From contig CAZDBA010000001.1 in assembly GCA_964503615.1 (NCBI GenBank), positions 14,690-78,689 of the forward strand: a stretch of 64,000 nucleotides of DNA. Direction: 5' to 3'. Source of the stretch: CAZDBA01 sp964503615. GTDB taxonomy: Bacteria > Planctomycetota > Planctomycetia > Pirellulales > Pirellulaceae. Under the pieces are notes generated by a model. It was not told the origin of the DNA. It saw nothing but the letters and a program-made list of their open reading frames with translations, and made no database searches. Shown here piece by piece: positions 1 through 9,278 of this stretch; the stretch's first letter is position 1; each line of letters starts with the position of its first letter. Made by a program: the position numbers and the translations under genes.

Positions 1-285
1 GAGAACTCCGCATTGATCGACCGTTTGTTGAAGCATGTCGAGCCTTCGGTTCAAGAATCAGGCGGCTCGTTGTCGGGCAAAAAATTCTGTTTGAGTGGTA
101 GCTTTCCCGACGGCAAAAAACACTGGGAGCAGCTAATCGAATCAGCGGGTGGAGCCTGTGCAGGTAGTGTATCCAAAAAGACAGACTACCTGGTCGCGGG
201 CCCTGGCAGCGGCTCCAAATCTGCGAAAGCAGAAAAGCTTGGCATCCCTATCATCGATACGAACGAACTGTCAAAACTCTTGTAA
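1..285 (+). CDS. ligA: NAD-dependent DNA ligase LigA, C-terminal BRCT end (partial)
   Basis: The frame is open from the first base, so this is the 3' end of a longer gene and the TTG at 13 is not the start. The 94 visible residues form a BRCT domain: a Leu-Ser-Gly-Lys-Lys-Phe-Cys-Leu-Ser-Gly-Ser-Phe start, a Gly-Gly pair in ESAGGACAGSVSKKTDYLVAG, and a closing G-I-P-I-I-D helix. In LigA this domain follows the helix-hairpin-helix repeats and helps DNA binding; the ligase seals nicks using NAD+. The catalytic adenylation domain lies outside the window. A BRCT domain from another protein is possible, but the K-T-D-Y-L-V-A-G signature and the very C-terminal position are typical of LigA. Confidence 0.85.
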   Translation, partial: ENSALIDRLLKHVEPSVQESGGSLSGKKFCLSGSFPDGKKHWEQLIESAGGACAGSVSKKTDYLVAGPGSGSKSAKAEKLGIPIIDTNELSKLL

Positions 286-472
286 GATTTGTTGTGAATA
301 AAACACAGCCATCCCCCGCTGATTCGCCGGGCGTGAGCGATGGACCAAGAAGCATAATGGTCTGAGTTGACCGACCGGGTTCGCGAATCGGCGATGGCGA
401 GTTAGGATTGTCGATCCAGTAAGTAAAAACATGTACTGACTCTTGCCTGTAAGCGACGGCACCGGATTTTAT

Positions 473-1159
473 ATGACTCAGCATAAACAACCTCTTGCAC
501 TCTTCTCTCTATTTTTCGTTTGCGGGGTTTTGCTCACGATTGGAATTGGGGGATGCAGCCGGAAAGTTACTCACATCGAGGGTTCAGGCCAACAGGAGCG
601 AGAAACTCGTGAGTTGGATGATTTTGACGCGATCAAAGTCGAGGGGATAGGGACCATTATCATCGAATTTGGTAAACCAGCTAGTTGCACGGTGATCGCT
701 GAAGACAATCTTTTGGAGCACTACAAAACGGAAGTCAAAGACAACGTACTGACTTTGGCCCCCACAGCGTCGATCCGCCCCACAAAAAAACTGCGAGTTG
801 CTTTAAGTTGTGAATCGTTGAATCGAATCGAGTTGGGCGGAGCCACAGAAGTCCAGTTCAAAGGAGCACGTGGAGGCGACTTGAAAGTTATCGCCAGTGG
901 AACTTCTAAAATAACCGCCGCGGGGAATGTCGAGCATCTTGAGTTGGAGGCTGATGGAACTTGCGAATTCGAGATGTTCAAACTAAAGGCGGCTACAATC
1001 GACGCGGTGCTGCATGGTGCATCGAAAGCAAACTTGCATGTTACCGGGTCATTAACAGCTGACATTCATGGCGCCAGTTCGATCTGCTACGATGGCAATG
1101 GGAGTGTGAATCAGACAAAAGAGGGCGTGGGCTCGATTCGCAGGCGAAAACGTCGCTAA
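473..1159 (+). CDS. GIN-domain (DUF2807) lipoprotein
   Basis: A 228-residue protein. I chose the ATG at 473; an upstream in-frame start at 443 would add ten residues ahead of the signal peptide. Residues 8-27 are hydrophobic and end in an Ile-Gly-Gly-Cys lipobox (Cys28), so it should be exported and lipidated. The rest (about 55-215) has the alternating beta pattern of the 'putative auto-transporter adhesin head GIN domain' family: D-D-F-D-A-I-K-V-E-G early, then repeated short strands with G-A-S and S-G-T-S-K turns, which fold as a parallel beta solenoid. The C-terminus is basic (R-R-R-K-R-R). Such proteins are generally annotated as cell-surface proteins of unknown role. It stands alone between ligA and the uvrA paralogue. 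Confidence 0.8.
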   Translation: MTQHKQPLALFSLFFVCGVLLTIGIGGCSRKVTHIEGSGQQERETRELDDFDAIKVEGIGTIIIEFGKPASCTVIAEDNLLEHYKTEVKDNVLTLAPTASIRPTKKLRVALSCESLNRIELGGATEVQFKGARGGDLKVIASGTSKITAAGNVEHLELEADGTCEFEMFKLKAATIDAVLHGASKANLHVTGSLTADIHGASSICYDGNGSVNQTKEGVGSIRRRKRR

Positions 1160-1236
1160 GCGTTCTACGGCCAAGATTCACTATTGCCCCAAAAATTCTT
1201 AGACCAAAACCTGAATACAGAATTCCTGAATCGTCG

Positions 1237-4062
1237 ATGGGTAAGTCAATCAGCTTGCGAGGAGTTCGCGTTAACAATCTCAAGCAGGTTGATCTCGATA
1301 TCCCACACGGCCAATTGCTCACAATCTGTGGAGTAAGTGGAAGCGGTAAAACGAGCTTGGCGCTCGACACGCTATACGCAGAAGGCCAGCGGCGATACGT
1401 CGAGAGTTTCTCACCCTACACGCGGCAATTCCTGGAGCAGTTGGATAAGCCCGATGTCGATTCGATCGAAGGCATCCCGCCGGCAATCGCGATTCGCTCG
1501 ATTCGCCGAACCACCAATCGACGCACGACAGTCGGCTCGGCCACCGAAATCAACGAGCACTTGCGGTTGCTGTATTCGAAAATTGGAGTTCCCTACTGTA
1601 CCGGCTGTGGAAAACAAATCGAAACGGACGATGCGGAGTCAGTCGCGGCGAAGCTCGCGCAGTTGCCCGAGAAAACTCGTTACCAAATCGCCTTCCGGAT
1701 CGAAGTTGAAACCGATCTGCAAACCGAAGCCACTCCACAAAAGTCACTTTCGTTTTACGCCCGACACGGTTTTGCACGCGCGGTTGTGGGCGGGCAAATA
1801 GTTGAACTGGCTGGTCTGTCTGACGAGCAAGATGCTTTGCTGGCTGATGACTTGCCTACGCTGATTATCGTCGACCGGTTAACGGCCAACAGTCCTGCCA
1901 ATCGTGTCCGCGATTCTCTGGAGACCGCATTTGAATTTGGTCAGGGAGTTTGCCAAGTCCTGCTGACTGAATCGAGTGACGCGCTGACAACGCGAGAAAT
2001 CGATGGGCGTAGTTGGCATGTGGTGACGTTTGCCAAGACACTGTACTGTGCTGAGTGCGAAGTTGAATTGCCTCCGCCGGAGCCAAGCCTGTTCAGTTTT
2101 AACAGTGCGCTGGGTGCTTGTCTTCAATGCGAAGGGCTTGGATCGGTACAACGTCTGGATATGGACAAGATCGTTCCGGACGCAAGTGTAACGCTTCGCG
2201 AGGGCGCGATTGCGCCGTGGACAACGCCGGCGTACAGTCATGAACTTGAGGAATTGATTGCGTTGGCCGGGGACTACGAATTGCCGTTGGACGTGCCGTT
2301 CTCGGAACTTTCCGATGAACATATTCGTTTGATTTGGAACGGTGTGCCTGAGCGGAAGTTCGGAGGGTTGGATGGCTTTTTCTCTTGGCTGGAAAAGCGA
2401 AAGTACAAAATGCACATTCGTGTCTTTTTGAGCCGCTGGCGAGTCTTTGAGCCTTGCCCTAAATGTCAAAGCCAACGATTGAACGAAAACGCACTCGCGT
2501 TTCGAATTGGCCAGTACAACATCGCAGAACTAAGTGCTCAGTCGGTCGAGGAGACGAGTAAGTTTCTTACCGAAATCGAGCTAGAGGCTTGGCAGCTTTC
2601 TATGACGCGGCAAGTTTTGCGTCAGGTCCAACGTCGTTTAGAGTATCTGGAACAGGTGGGCGTCGAATACCTGTCGCTGGACCGCCGGATGATTTCGCTA
2701 AGCAATGGCGAAGCGCAGCGGGTAACTTTGACGACCAGTCTGGGTTCGACGCTGGTTAATATGTTGTACATTTTGGACGAGCCGACGTCGGGATTGCATC
2801 CAGACGATGTGCAGAAATTGATCCAGGCGATTGAAGCTTTGCACCGGCGAAAGAACACAGTTGTTTGCGTTGACCATAATCCAGCCGTGATCGAAGCGAC
2901 CGAACGTGTGTTGGAGATCGGTCCGATGTCTGGCACTCAGGGGGGCGAAATCGTATTCGATGGAAATGCCCAACAGTTATTAGAGGTCGACCGAGAAGGC
3001 TCAACCGGTTCCTACCTCGCCGGTTTGTCTGGATACGAATTGCCAGAAGCTCGTCGACAACCGAGCGGACAGATTCAACTGGTCGGAGCCTCTGGAAACA
3101 ATTTGCGGAATCTCGATGTGAGTTTTCCGTTAGGTTGTCTGTGTGTTGTCAGTGGAGTGAGCGGCAGTGGCAAGTCGAGCTTGATCCAGCAAACTCTATA
3201 TCCCGCGTTGCAAGCAGAGCTTTCTGAAAAGACGACCGATTCGCTCCCGTTTGAGAAATTGATAACCGAGTCACAAATTGACGAAGTTGTCATGATCGAT
3301 CAATCGCCGATCGGACGCTCGCCACGCAGTAACCCGATGACTTATGTAAAGGCGTTCGACGAAATTCGCAAACTGTTTGCCCAGCAGATGACTGCGAAAA
3401 CCAGGAACTACACTGCCGGGCATTTTAGCTTTAACGTTGCCAAAGGTCGCTGTGAAAATTGCGAGGGCGGTGGGCATATTGAAATCGACATGCAATTTTT
3501 GGCAGATGTTTATATGCGCTGTCCCGACTGCAAGGGGACTCGATTTCGCCGCGAGATTCTGGACGTGAAACACCGAGGCAAAAACATCGCAGAAGTGTTA
3601 TCGATGCCGGTCGATGACGCGTTCTCGTTTTTTCGCGGGCAACACAAGATCCAAACGAAATTGAAAACGCTAATGGATGTGGGACTTGGGTATTTACCGC
3701 TGGGCCAACCGGCCAACTCGTTGTCCACTGGCGAAGCGCAGCGATTAAAGCTGGCGTTGTATCTGAATGTTAAATCGGCCAAGCGTTGTTTGTTTTTGAT
3801 GGACGAGCCCACTTCTGGCTTGCACATGGCAGATATCGACAAACTGCTGGAGACGTTTGATGCTCTGTTGGCCGTCGGTCACTCAATTGTCACGATAGAA
3901 CATAACCTGCAATTAATGGAACAAGCCGATTGGATTATCGACATGGGGCCCGGTGCGGCTAACAATGGTGGTACAATTGTCGCTGAGGGCACACCGGAAC
4001 AAGTGGCCAAGCACCTCAATTCTCGAACAGGTTTCCATTTAAAAAAGTCCCTGTTCGGCTAA
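1237..4062 (+). CDS. uvrA: UvrA-family excinuclease ABC subunit A paralogue
   Basis: 941 residues, about the length of E. coli UvrA. UvrA is a DNA-damage-sensing ABC ATPase dimer in nucleotide excision repair. Two nucleotide-binding domains are visible: Walker A GVSGSGKT at 32-39 and GVSGSGKSS near 639, with Walker B/D-loop DEPTSGLH after each signature. Zinc modules are present: CAEC-x20-CLQC (about 272-299) and CENC-x19-CPDC (about 739-765), plus extra CTGC and CPKC pairs near 122 and 407. The R-S-P-R-S-N-P-M-T-Y segment resembles the region after the second Walker A in canonical UvrA. Oddly, both signatures deviate from LSGGEAQR (LSNGEAQR near 488, LSTGEAQR near 829) and the first Walker B is followed by TSGLH rather than SIGLH. 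It could be a divergent paralogue rather than the main repair UvrA. Confidence 0.85.
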   Translation: MGKSISLRGVRVNNLKQVDLDIPHGQLLTICGVSGSGKTSLALDTLYAEGQRRYVESFSPYTRQFLEQLDKPDVDSIEGIPPAIAIRSIRRTTNRRTTVGSATEINEHLRLLYSKIGVPYCTGCGKQIETDDAESVAAKLAQLPEKTRYQIAFRIEVETDLQTEATPQKSLSFYARHGFARAVVGGQIVELAGLSDEQDALLADDLPTLIIVDRLTANSPANRVRDSLETAFEFGQGVCQVLLTESSDALTTREIDGRSWHVVTFAKTLYCAECEVELPPPEPSLFSFNSALGACLQCEGLGSVQRLDMDKIVPDASVTLREGAIAPWTTPAYSHELEELIALAGDYELPLDVPFSELSDEHIRLIWNGVPERKFGGLDGFFSWLEKRKYKMHIRVFLSRWRVFEPCPKCQSQRLNENALAFRIGQYNIAELSAQSVEETSKFLTEIELEAWQLSMTRQVLRQVQRRLEYLEQVGVEYLSLDRRMISLSNGEAQRVTLTTSLGSTLVNMLYILDEPTSGLHPDDVQKLIQAIEALHRRKNTVVCVDHNPAVIEATERVLEIGPMSGTQGGEIVFDGNAQQLLEVDREGSTGSYLAGLSGYELPEARRQPSGQIQLVGASGNNLRNLDVSFPLGCLCVVSGVSGSGKSSLIQQTLYPALQAELSEKTTDSLPFEKLITESQIDEVVMIDQSPIGRSPRSNPMTYVKAFDEIRKLFAQQMTAKTRNYTAGHFSFNVAKGRCENCEGGGHIEIDMQFLADVYMRCPDCKGTRFRREILDVKHRGKNIAEVLSMPVDDAFSFFRGQHKIQTKLKTLMDVGLGYLPLGQPANSLSTGEAQRLKLALYLNVKSAKRCLFLMDEPTSGLHMADIDKLLETFDALLAVGHSIVTIEHNLQLMEQADWIIDMGPGAANNGGTIVAEGTPEQVAKHLNSRTGFHLKKSLFG

Positions 4063-4129
4063 ACCAACTAAACAGGTAGAACGGGCCAAGTCGGGCCGAC
4101 TGAGGCCTTAGTCAGCTTTCACAAAATTC

Positions 4130-5191
4130 ATGATTAAATCAAATACTATTCCCGAAAAATTCGATCGCTACTCACGGCAGATTAAATTCACGTCGATGAG
4201 TCCGGAAGCACAGGAGCGGCTTTCCAAATCAACGGTCTTGCTGGTCGGCTGCGGTGCTTTAGGGTGTGCGATTGCCAATAGCCTTGCACGCGCGGGGGTG
4301 GGGTGCCTGCGAATCGTTGATCGAGATTGGGTTGAGCTTTCGAATTTGCAACGGCAAAGTCTGTTTACCGAAGCGGATGTGGTAAGTGACTTGCCCAAGT
4401 CGATTGCGGCTGCAGAACATCTGCGAAAGATTAATTCGCAAATCGAAATCGACCCGCGTGTTGCGGACTTTAATTTTGAGAACGCGAAATCGTTGATTGA
4501 TGGCTGTGATTTGATCCTGGACGGGACTGATAATTTTGAAGCCAGGTTTTTAATGAACGATAGTTCGGTCAAGTTTTCGGTCCCATGGATCTACGGTGGT
4601 TGTTTGGGATGCGAAGGTCAAACGATGACAATCATTCCCCACCAGACACCTTGCTTGAACTGTGTGATGCTGGATGGCCCGCCCGCGCCTGGTACCACTG
4701 CCACGTGTGACACAGCTGGTATTTTGGAGCCGATCATTAGTTTGACCGCAGGGGTCCAGGCAATGGAAGCGATCAAAATCCTTAGCGGAAATATCGATGC
4801 GATTAGCCCTTTTCTACAGGTCTTTGACTTGTGGGAAAATCGACATCGGCAGGTCAACGTTTCTACTTTGCTTGGTAACGAAAATTGTCCAACTTGCCAA
4901 TCGGGCCAGTTTAAATGGCTCAGCGGGGAACTCGGCAGTCAGTCGTCTGTGTTGTGCGGGCGTAACGCCGTCCAACTTAGTTTTCCAGGCCGCGAGGGAG
5001 CAAAGTGTGATCTGGAATCGTTGGAGTCGCGATTGAGCGAACACGGCAAGATAACTCGGAACAAGTTTCTGATGCGATTGGACGTCGGCCAGTACGTTTT
5101 AACTTTGTTCCCCGACGGCAGAGCGATCGTTAAAGGAACCGAAGAGGTCGCGGTAGCGAAACGGATTTACACACAATACGTCGGCAATTGA
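4130..5191 (+). CDS. ThiF/MoeB/HesA-family E1-like adenylyltransferase
   Basis: 353 residues. This family adenylates the C-terminal glycine of a ubiquitin-like sulfur carrier (ThiS, MoaD or similar) for thiamine, molybdopterin or thio-modification pathways. Visible motifs: nucleotide-binding G-C-G-A-L-G at 40-45, acidic D-x-D-W-V-E-L-S-N-L-Q-R-Q at 64-76, D-G-T-D-N-F at 131-136, structural zinc Cys pairs C175-x2-C178 and C253-x2-C256, and the likely catalytic cysteine in T-C-D-T-A-G (C193). After about residue 265 there is a roughly 85-residue tail with no rhodanese signature. It follows the uvrA paralogue by 67 bp on the same strand. No sulfur-carrier gene is next to it, so thiF versus moeB cannot be decided. 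Confidence 0.85.
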   Translation: MIKSNTIPEKFDRYSRQIKFTSMSPEAQERLSKSTVLLVGCGALGCAIANSLARAGVGCLRIVDRDWVELSNLQRQSLFTEADVVSDLPKSIAAAEHLRKINSQIEIDPRVADFNFENAKSLIDGCDLILDGTDNFEARFLMNDSSVKFSVPWIYGGCLGCEGQTMTIIPHQTPCLNCVMLDGPPAPGTTATCDTAGILEPIISLTAGVQAMEAIKILSGNIDAISPFLQVFDLWENRHRQVNVSTLLGNENCPTCQSGQFKWLSGELGSQSSVLCGRNAVQLSFPGREGAKCDLESLESRLSEHGKITRNKFLMRLDVGQYVLTLFPDGRAIVKGTEEVAVAKRIYTQYVGN

Positions 5192-5237
5192 TGTAGGATT
5201 GCTGGTGGTTCGGTGGGGTGCCATTGCCGTTCGTGTT

Positions 5238-5717
5238 TTAGACGGCCAATTTTTCTTTCGCTGCGAGAAAGGCGTCGACGAGTTCCTGAAAATTGTTTTC
5301 CAGTGAACTTGTACATTCCGGTTTCTTCTTTTCGGCTTCGAGCGGTTCGTTACCAAACGTCCAATGAAACTCCAGAACCTTTTTTTCGATCACGACGGTA
5401 CCCTCGATACTCAGATCGTTGCAGTGTTTAATGAACCCAGTCAACGGAGTCATGATTTCGTTCAGGATGTTCGAGACCGTTTTTGAAGCAACGCGTGGGC
5501 GGCGAACGAACCAGCCTTCGATTTCAGTTTCTTTTTTGTGTGTCAGCCAGATTTGGCCTGCTCCGTAGAAGATCCAGATCGGTCCGCGGAACGAAGAAAC
5601 CAAAGTGTAGGGCTTTGGGATCAGCCACCAGCCTCCCACTTTTTGACGGAAGATAAGGTGTCTACCACCAAATTTTTTGATGATTTTGTTTTGCTTCCCC
5701 AGCGTTTTTTCTTCCAT
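5238..5717 (-). CDS. hypothetical protein, 159 aa
   Basis: Not recognised. The N-terminus is basic (M-E-E-K-T-L-G-K-Q-N-K-I-I-K-K-F-G-G-R-H) and is followed by aromatic-rich beta-like strands (G-G-W-W-L-I-P, P-I-W-I-F-Y-G-A-G-Q-I-W-L). The C-terminal half is mixed helical and ends in an amphipathic helix (F-Q-E-L-V-D-A-F-L-A-A-K-E-K-L). There is no signal peptide or membrane segment, so a cytoplasmic location is likely. It is convergent with the ThiF-like gene, 46 bp from its stop. Length and even composition support a real gene, but no family can be named. Confidence 0.55.
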   Translation of the reverse strand: MEEKTLGKQNKIIKKFGGRHLIFRQKVGGWWLIPKPYTLVSSFRGPIWIFYGAGQIWLTHKKETEIEGWFVRRPRVASKTVSNILNEIMTPLTGFIKHCNDLSIEGTVVIEKKVLEFHWTFGNEPLEAEKKKPECTSSLENNFQELVDAFLAAKEKLAV

Positions 5718-6060
5718 TAAACTGTACTTCCTCTGCGATTTTTTCCCGGGATTTTCTTTCCCTATCTCATGAGTTGCGTGGTGGCTTTTAAGAGATTGTC
5801 AGGTAAGGCTTTAAAAACTGACCTCTCGTAAGCACCTGAAGATTGTAGACTTTTTAAAATAGATCGGAAACGACCAGTATGAGCGACTAGTGAACCAATG
5901 TCCATAAATCGGATTTTCGATTTCGAGGCGTTTTTTCCTAATTGGGCAGTTCTCTTTTAGTCGATATCTGTGAAAATATACATGCGTGATCCACTTCCTT
6001 CCTCACACGCACTTTTCACCCTTCCTGTTTACCTACTTCTACTTTTCCACGAGATTTCCA
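5718..6060. other. intergenic stretch, AT-rich, divergent promoter region
   Basis: 343 bp between the divergent starts of the 159-aa unknown and a small ORF. The sequence is noticeably AT-rich, as expected for promoters on both strands. I see no RNA gene, strong hairpin or repeat here. Confidence 0.4.
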
Positions 6061-6264
6061 ATGAAAAACCTCATCAGCAAACTTATCGATATTCGAGAAG
6101 ACGTTGACGCGATTGACCATCATCAAACCAATCGAATCGTTTCTGAAATAGATGAAGTGATCGGCCTAATGAAAAAATCGGTCGAGACTTCAGAGCCAAA
6201 CACCAATCAGTCACCGATCAAAGATAGCAATCCAGGTTTTTTGAACCAGGTAAGTTTCTCGTAG
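6061..6264 (+). CDS. small hypothetical protein, 67 aa
   Basis: The ATG at 6061 (M-K-N-L-I-S-K-L-I-D-I-R-E-D-V-D-A-I) is preferred. The in-frame ATG at 5986 would add an unlikely Phe/His/Tyr-rich 25-residue leader read from a pyrimidine-rich 5' region. The first 40 residues could form an amphipathic helix and the rest is polar and probably disordered (S-E-P-N-T-N-Q-S-P-I). Not recognised. It is short and alone, so it may not be a gene. Confidence 0.35.
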   Translation: MKNLISKLIDIREDVDAIDHHQTNRIVSEIDEVIGLMKKSVETSEPNTNQSPIKDSNPGFLNQVSFS

Positions 6265-6419
6265 GTTCCACTACGAAAGCGAATTGCAATTATAGTTCGT
6301 TTTTCCGAAACGATACTCTTACTTTTCGCGCGAGATAAGGCGAAGTTCTGTTCTTATGGCTGCTTAAATTGAATCAAGGGTCCAAGACAAGAACGAACTG
6401 ATAAAATAGAACGCTAAAC

Positions 6420-6462
6420 AAAAAAAGCCCGCTATTCGCATCGACGAATAACGGGCTTTTAA
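6420..6462 (-). terminator. rho-independent terminator of tRNA-Ser
   Basis: Arms AAAAGCCCG (6423-6431) and CGGGCTTTT (6452-6460), extended by a further near-complementary segment around the loop. On the minus strand the hairpin ends in a run of Ts. It lies just beyond the 3' end of the tRNA and should end its transcript. Confidence 0.85.
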
Positions 6463-6467
6463 AATAG

Positions 6468-6556
6468 CGGAGATGACAGGATTCGAACCTGCGGAACAGT
6501 TTGACCCGTTCACCTAATTAGCAATCAGGCGCTTTCGACCACTCAGCCACATCTCC
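6468..6556 (-). tRNA. tRNA-Ser(GCU)
   Basis: 89 nt on the minus strand. The acceptor arm GGAGATG pairs with CATCTCC, with discriminator G. The anticodon stem CCTGA/TTAGG closes the loop TTGCTAA, giving anticodon GCU, which reads AGC/AGU serine codons. A long variable arm (class II) is present and the T arm holds GGTTCGAATCC. CCA is not encoded: the 3' side continues G-C-T. Confidence 0.95.
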
Positions 6557-6863
6557 TTGAAATCAGGTTTGAGCACAGATTGTGCAGAAAACTGCTGATT
6601 CTTTCAAGCCAATTTTGGGCCAAAAACTAATTTTAGGATAGAGCTCGCCGGGGCGGTACGCAGAATCACCCCAAGCGGCATTTACGGTACCGAATTCGTG
6701 GCATCGCTCCAAACGTGAATCCTCAAAATTCTCGGTGATACATCGTCACGACATCTCTTGCCCAAGCACATGGCCTTAAGCCGATCCGATCGCCCAACTA
6801 TAGTGAGTCTGCCCAACTATTTCAGTCAGGCAAAAAGCCCGAGACCTTGTAGAGGAGTAGACA

Positions 6864-7793
6864 ATGAGAAGGTTCGCTAATTTCGCGTTTTGCCTGGTTG
6901 TGCTATCTACTGTTGTTCTGCTGCCTCTCGCTTTGGCGGACGCGCAAACTCCGGCGACAAGCAGCGCAGAGACCAATGGAGTTCCTGCAAGCGGGGAACC
7001 TGTTTCCGATTTGCGGGTGATGAGCTTTAACATTCGGTTTGGGGCTGCTCCCGACGGCGACAACCATTGGGACCACCGTCAGGAAAACGTAATAACAACG
7101 ATCGAGGATTTTTCACCCGATCTTCTGGCAACGCAAGAAGTGCTGTTGTTTCAAGTTCGTTTTCTCAAAGAGCAACTGGATGAATTCACGTTCGTAGGCC
7201 GCTCGCGTGAAAAGCAAGCGTTTGGCGAGCATTGTGGGATCCTGTTTCGGACCAAACGTTTCGACATGTTGGAACAAGGCCATTTCTGGTTGAGTGAAAC
7301 TCCGAATGTACCGGGTTCAAAGAGTTGGGATAGTGCAGTGTCGCGAATGGCGACTTGGGTCAAGCTGTTTGATCGACAAACCGAAACGGCGATCTATTTT
7401 CTTAATACTCATTTTGACCACCGTGGTGTTGAAGCTCGCCACAACGCAGCGAAGTTGATTCTTGAGCGCGTCCAACAGTTTGAGCCGGATGTGCCTGTGA
7501 TTTTCGCTGGTGACTTGAATGCCGCACCAAGCTCAAAACCGGTTCTGGAAATCGTTGACGTTTTGACCGATTCGTTTGCTGCGCTTCACCCGGAAGAGAA
7601 AGGGCAGGGGACGTTTAACGGTTTTCGTGGACTCACCAACGGGGCTCGGATCGACTACATCTTTGCCAGTAATAGCTTGCAACCGATTTCGGCGGCGATC
7701 GATCGGCATGAGTTCGACGGCAAAACACCCTCTGACCATTTTCCTGTTACTGCCGTATTGAGATTCGCAGATCCGCAGGATACTCAAAACTAA
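6864..7793 (+). CDS. secreted endonuclease/exonuclease/phosphatase (EEP) family hydrolase
   Basis: 309 residues. A good Shine-Dalgarno (AGGAG about 6 nt before the ATG) fixes the start. Residues 1-27 form a signal peptide ending A-L-A-D-A. The body carries the EEP metal and catalytic motifs in order: R-V-M-S-F-N-I-R-F-G (Asn57), A-T-Q-E-V (Glu92), N-T-H-F-D-H-R-G (from 181), A-G-D-L-N-A-A-P (about 216) and S-D-H-F-P (about 290). The family cleaves phosphodiester or phosphomonoester bonds with Mg2+. The signal peptide suggests periplasmic or extracellular action on a nucleic acid, phospholipid or inositol phosphate; the substrate cannot be told from sequence. Confidence 0.88.
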   Translation: MRRFANFAFCLVVLSTVVLLPLALADAQTPATSSAETNGVPASGEPVSDLRVMSFNIRFGAAPDGDNHWDHRQENVITTIEDFSPDLLATQEVLLFQVRFLKEQLDEFTFVGRSREKQAFGEHCGILFRTKRFDMLEQGHFWLSETPNVPGSKSWDSAVSRMATWVKLFDRQTETAIYFLNTHFDHRGVEARHNAAKLILERVQQFEPDVPVIFAGDLNAAPSSKPVLEIVDVLTDSFAALHPEEKGQGTFNGFRGLTNGARIDYIFASNSLQPISAAIDRHEFDGKTPSDHFPVTAVLRFADPQDTQN

Positions 7794-7826
7794 ATTGTCG
7801 CGTTTTTTCTGACGTGGCTTCTGCTG

Positions 7827-9278
7827 CTAATAGCCTACGCTTCGTCGCAGCTGTTTACCCTGCTCTTCGCGGCCCAGCCGCTGCGTGATCGCTTCCCATT
7901 GCTGCGTGACCTCAGCCAAACTGGTTTCAGTATCTACGTTTTGAGTAACCGTATTGCGCACTGCGTCGTCCAGAGCTTGCATGTATTCGACTTGTCCAGG
8001 AATCCGGGGGAATTGAAGCACCAATGATGACTCGGAGATTTCGGAAAAAACATTGGAAAACTGATCGGCAACTTCGTATGAAATTTCTTCGCCTGCCCAC
8101 CGAGTGGGTTGGCCCAGATGGGTAGAACGGAATATCGAGACGTGCGGGGAACTGATTGAAACCGTTTTGCTCGTACTTTTACTGCCCAGCCAACATGTGA
8201 ATTCCATCGCAACGCGAGCATGCTGACTTTCTTTGCAAACTGACACCAAACGGCCGGTCCCTCCAACGACATCGACTTGAGTTGGATCGTTCTCCCTGCG
8301 TATTTCCCAAGTTGCTTTGGATTGGTTGTACCATTGTTCCGACCCAGGCAGGCGAAGTAAAACGAGATCTTCATTCTCCTTTACGGTCTCGGAATTTTCG
8401 GCGTCGGCAAAGTTCCTGGAGGGCCAGGTTATTCCCATCGACGCTCGGCCATCAACCAAGGCGCGAAACACATCGGCAGGACTTGCTTGGGCATCTTCTG
8501 CTGAGCAGATCTGTTTAAGGCTACCCAGAGCTTTTACAAACGGTTCTGTTTCAACAAGTGGTTTCATTGTTTGCACGTCAAAGACGGTCGATAATTTGCC
8601 CTGCGCTCGAATCGCGGAAGCTACACGGCTTAAAAGCACCTCAGCCGCCCAGCTATCTTGCAACGGCACCCGAACCTTTTTGTCCGCTGCTTGTAACGCC
8701 CGAGCAACCTTTTCAAATTCTGTCCACGTCTGTGGCGGTTTAAGTTCAAGCTCTGCAAAATCAGCTTTGTTGTACATCAGCATCAACTGTGGACTTCCTA
8801 GCGGAATCGACCAAACCTTGTTTTGGTGAAGCAGTAGTTTTTTTCGCTGATGCGGTAAAAGTTCGTCCCGATTAACTTCTTCACTGTCCAGTTCGTCTTT
8901 GGGAATCGCGAGCAGTCGATTAAGCGCGACCAGGTCGGACATTAACTTGCTCGGATACACGATCGCATCATATTCTTTGTCCGTTTGAAAATCGCCAGCG
9001 ACGAATTCATCTTCGGTAATTTCTGTGAATTCCACATTTCCCAAGCCTTCGGCAGACCAAAGTCGAGATGCGGCCGCGGCGATCGCCGGCGAGTCAATCG
9101 CGAGAACGTTGAGAGTGACATCAGGACGGTCGGGTTGAGATTGCGTTTGAGTTTCAGGCTTGCCGCAACCGACCGTTTGAAGCATCGCAGCAATACAAAT
9201 CGCAACCCAAATGTGAACTTGGTGTACGGTCGAAAAAAGCCTCATCGGCTGAGCATCTTTTGCTTGTTCAATTGACAT
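7827..9278 (-). CDS. extracellular solute-binding lipoprotein (ABC-type)
   Basis: Up to 483 residues. Two starts are possible: 9278, or the Met at 9245 (472 aa), which gives a cleaner signal peptide (M-R-L-F-S-T-V-H-Q then a hydrophobic core). The lipobox is T-V-G-C. The body has family 1 solute-binding features: an early A-A-S-R-L-W-S segment, I-P-L-G-S-P-Q-L-M-L-M-Y-N-K-A-D-F, P-P-Q-T-W-T-E-F, and a Gly-Ile-Thr-Trp-Pro segment lining the pocket. Such proteins deliver sugars or other solutes to an ABC importer. No permease or ATPase genes are adjacent, so it is either orphaned or a sensor. It is convergent with the EEP gene, 33 bp apart. Confidence 0.75.
   Translation of the reverse strand: MSIEQAKDAQPMRLFSTVHQVHIWVAICIAAMLQTVGCGKPETQTQSQPDRPDVTLNVLAIDSPAIAAAASRLWSAEGLGNVEFTEITEDEFVAGDFQTDKEYDAIVYPSKLMSDLVALNRLLAIPKDELDSEEVNRDELLPHQRKKLLLHQNKVWSIPLGSPQLMLMYNKADFAELELKPPQTWTEFEKVARALQAADKKVRVPLQDSWAAEVLLSRVASAIRAQGKLSTVFDVQTMKPLVETEPFVKALGSLKQICSAEDAQASPADVFRALVDGRASMGITWPSRNFADAENSETVKENEDLVLLRLPGSEQWYNQSKATWEIRRENDPTQVDVVGGTGRLVSVCKESQHARVAMEFTCWLGSKSTSKTVSISSPHVSIFRSTHLGQPTRWAGEEISYEVADQFSNVFSEISESSLVLQFPRIPGQVEYMQALDDAVRNTVTQNVDTETSLAEVTQQWEAITQRLGREEQGKQLRRSVGY

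Larger units (their letters stand above)
6265..6863. other. intergenic stretch holding the tRNA-Ser gene and its terminator
   Basis: About 600 bp. It contains the minus-strand tRNA-Ser(GCU) at 6468-6556 and its terminator at 6423-6460. The 300 bp after the tRNA carry no recognisable gene and lead to the ribosome binding site of the EEP-family gene (AGGAG just before the ATG at 6864). Confidence 0.5.
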
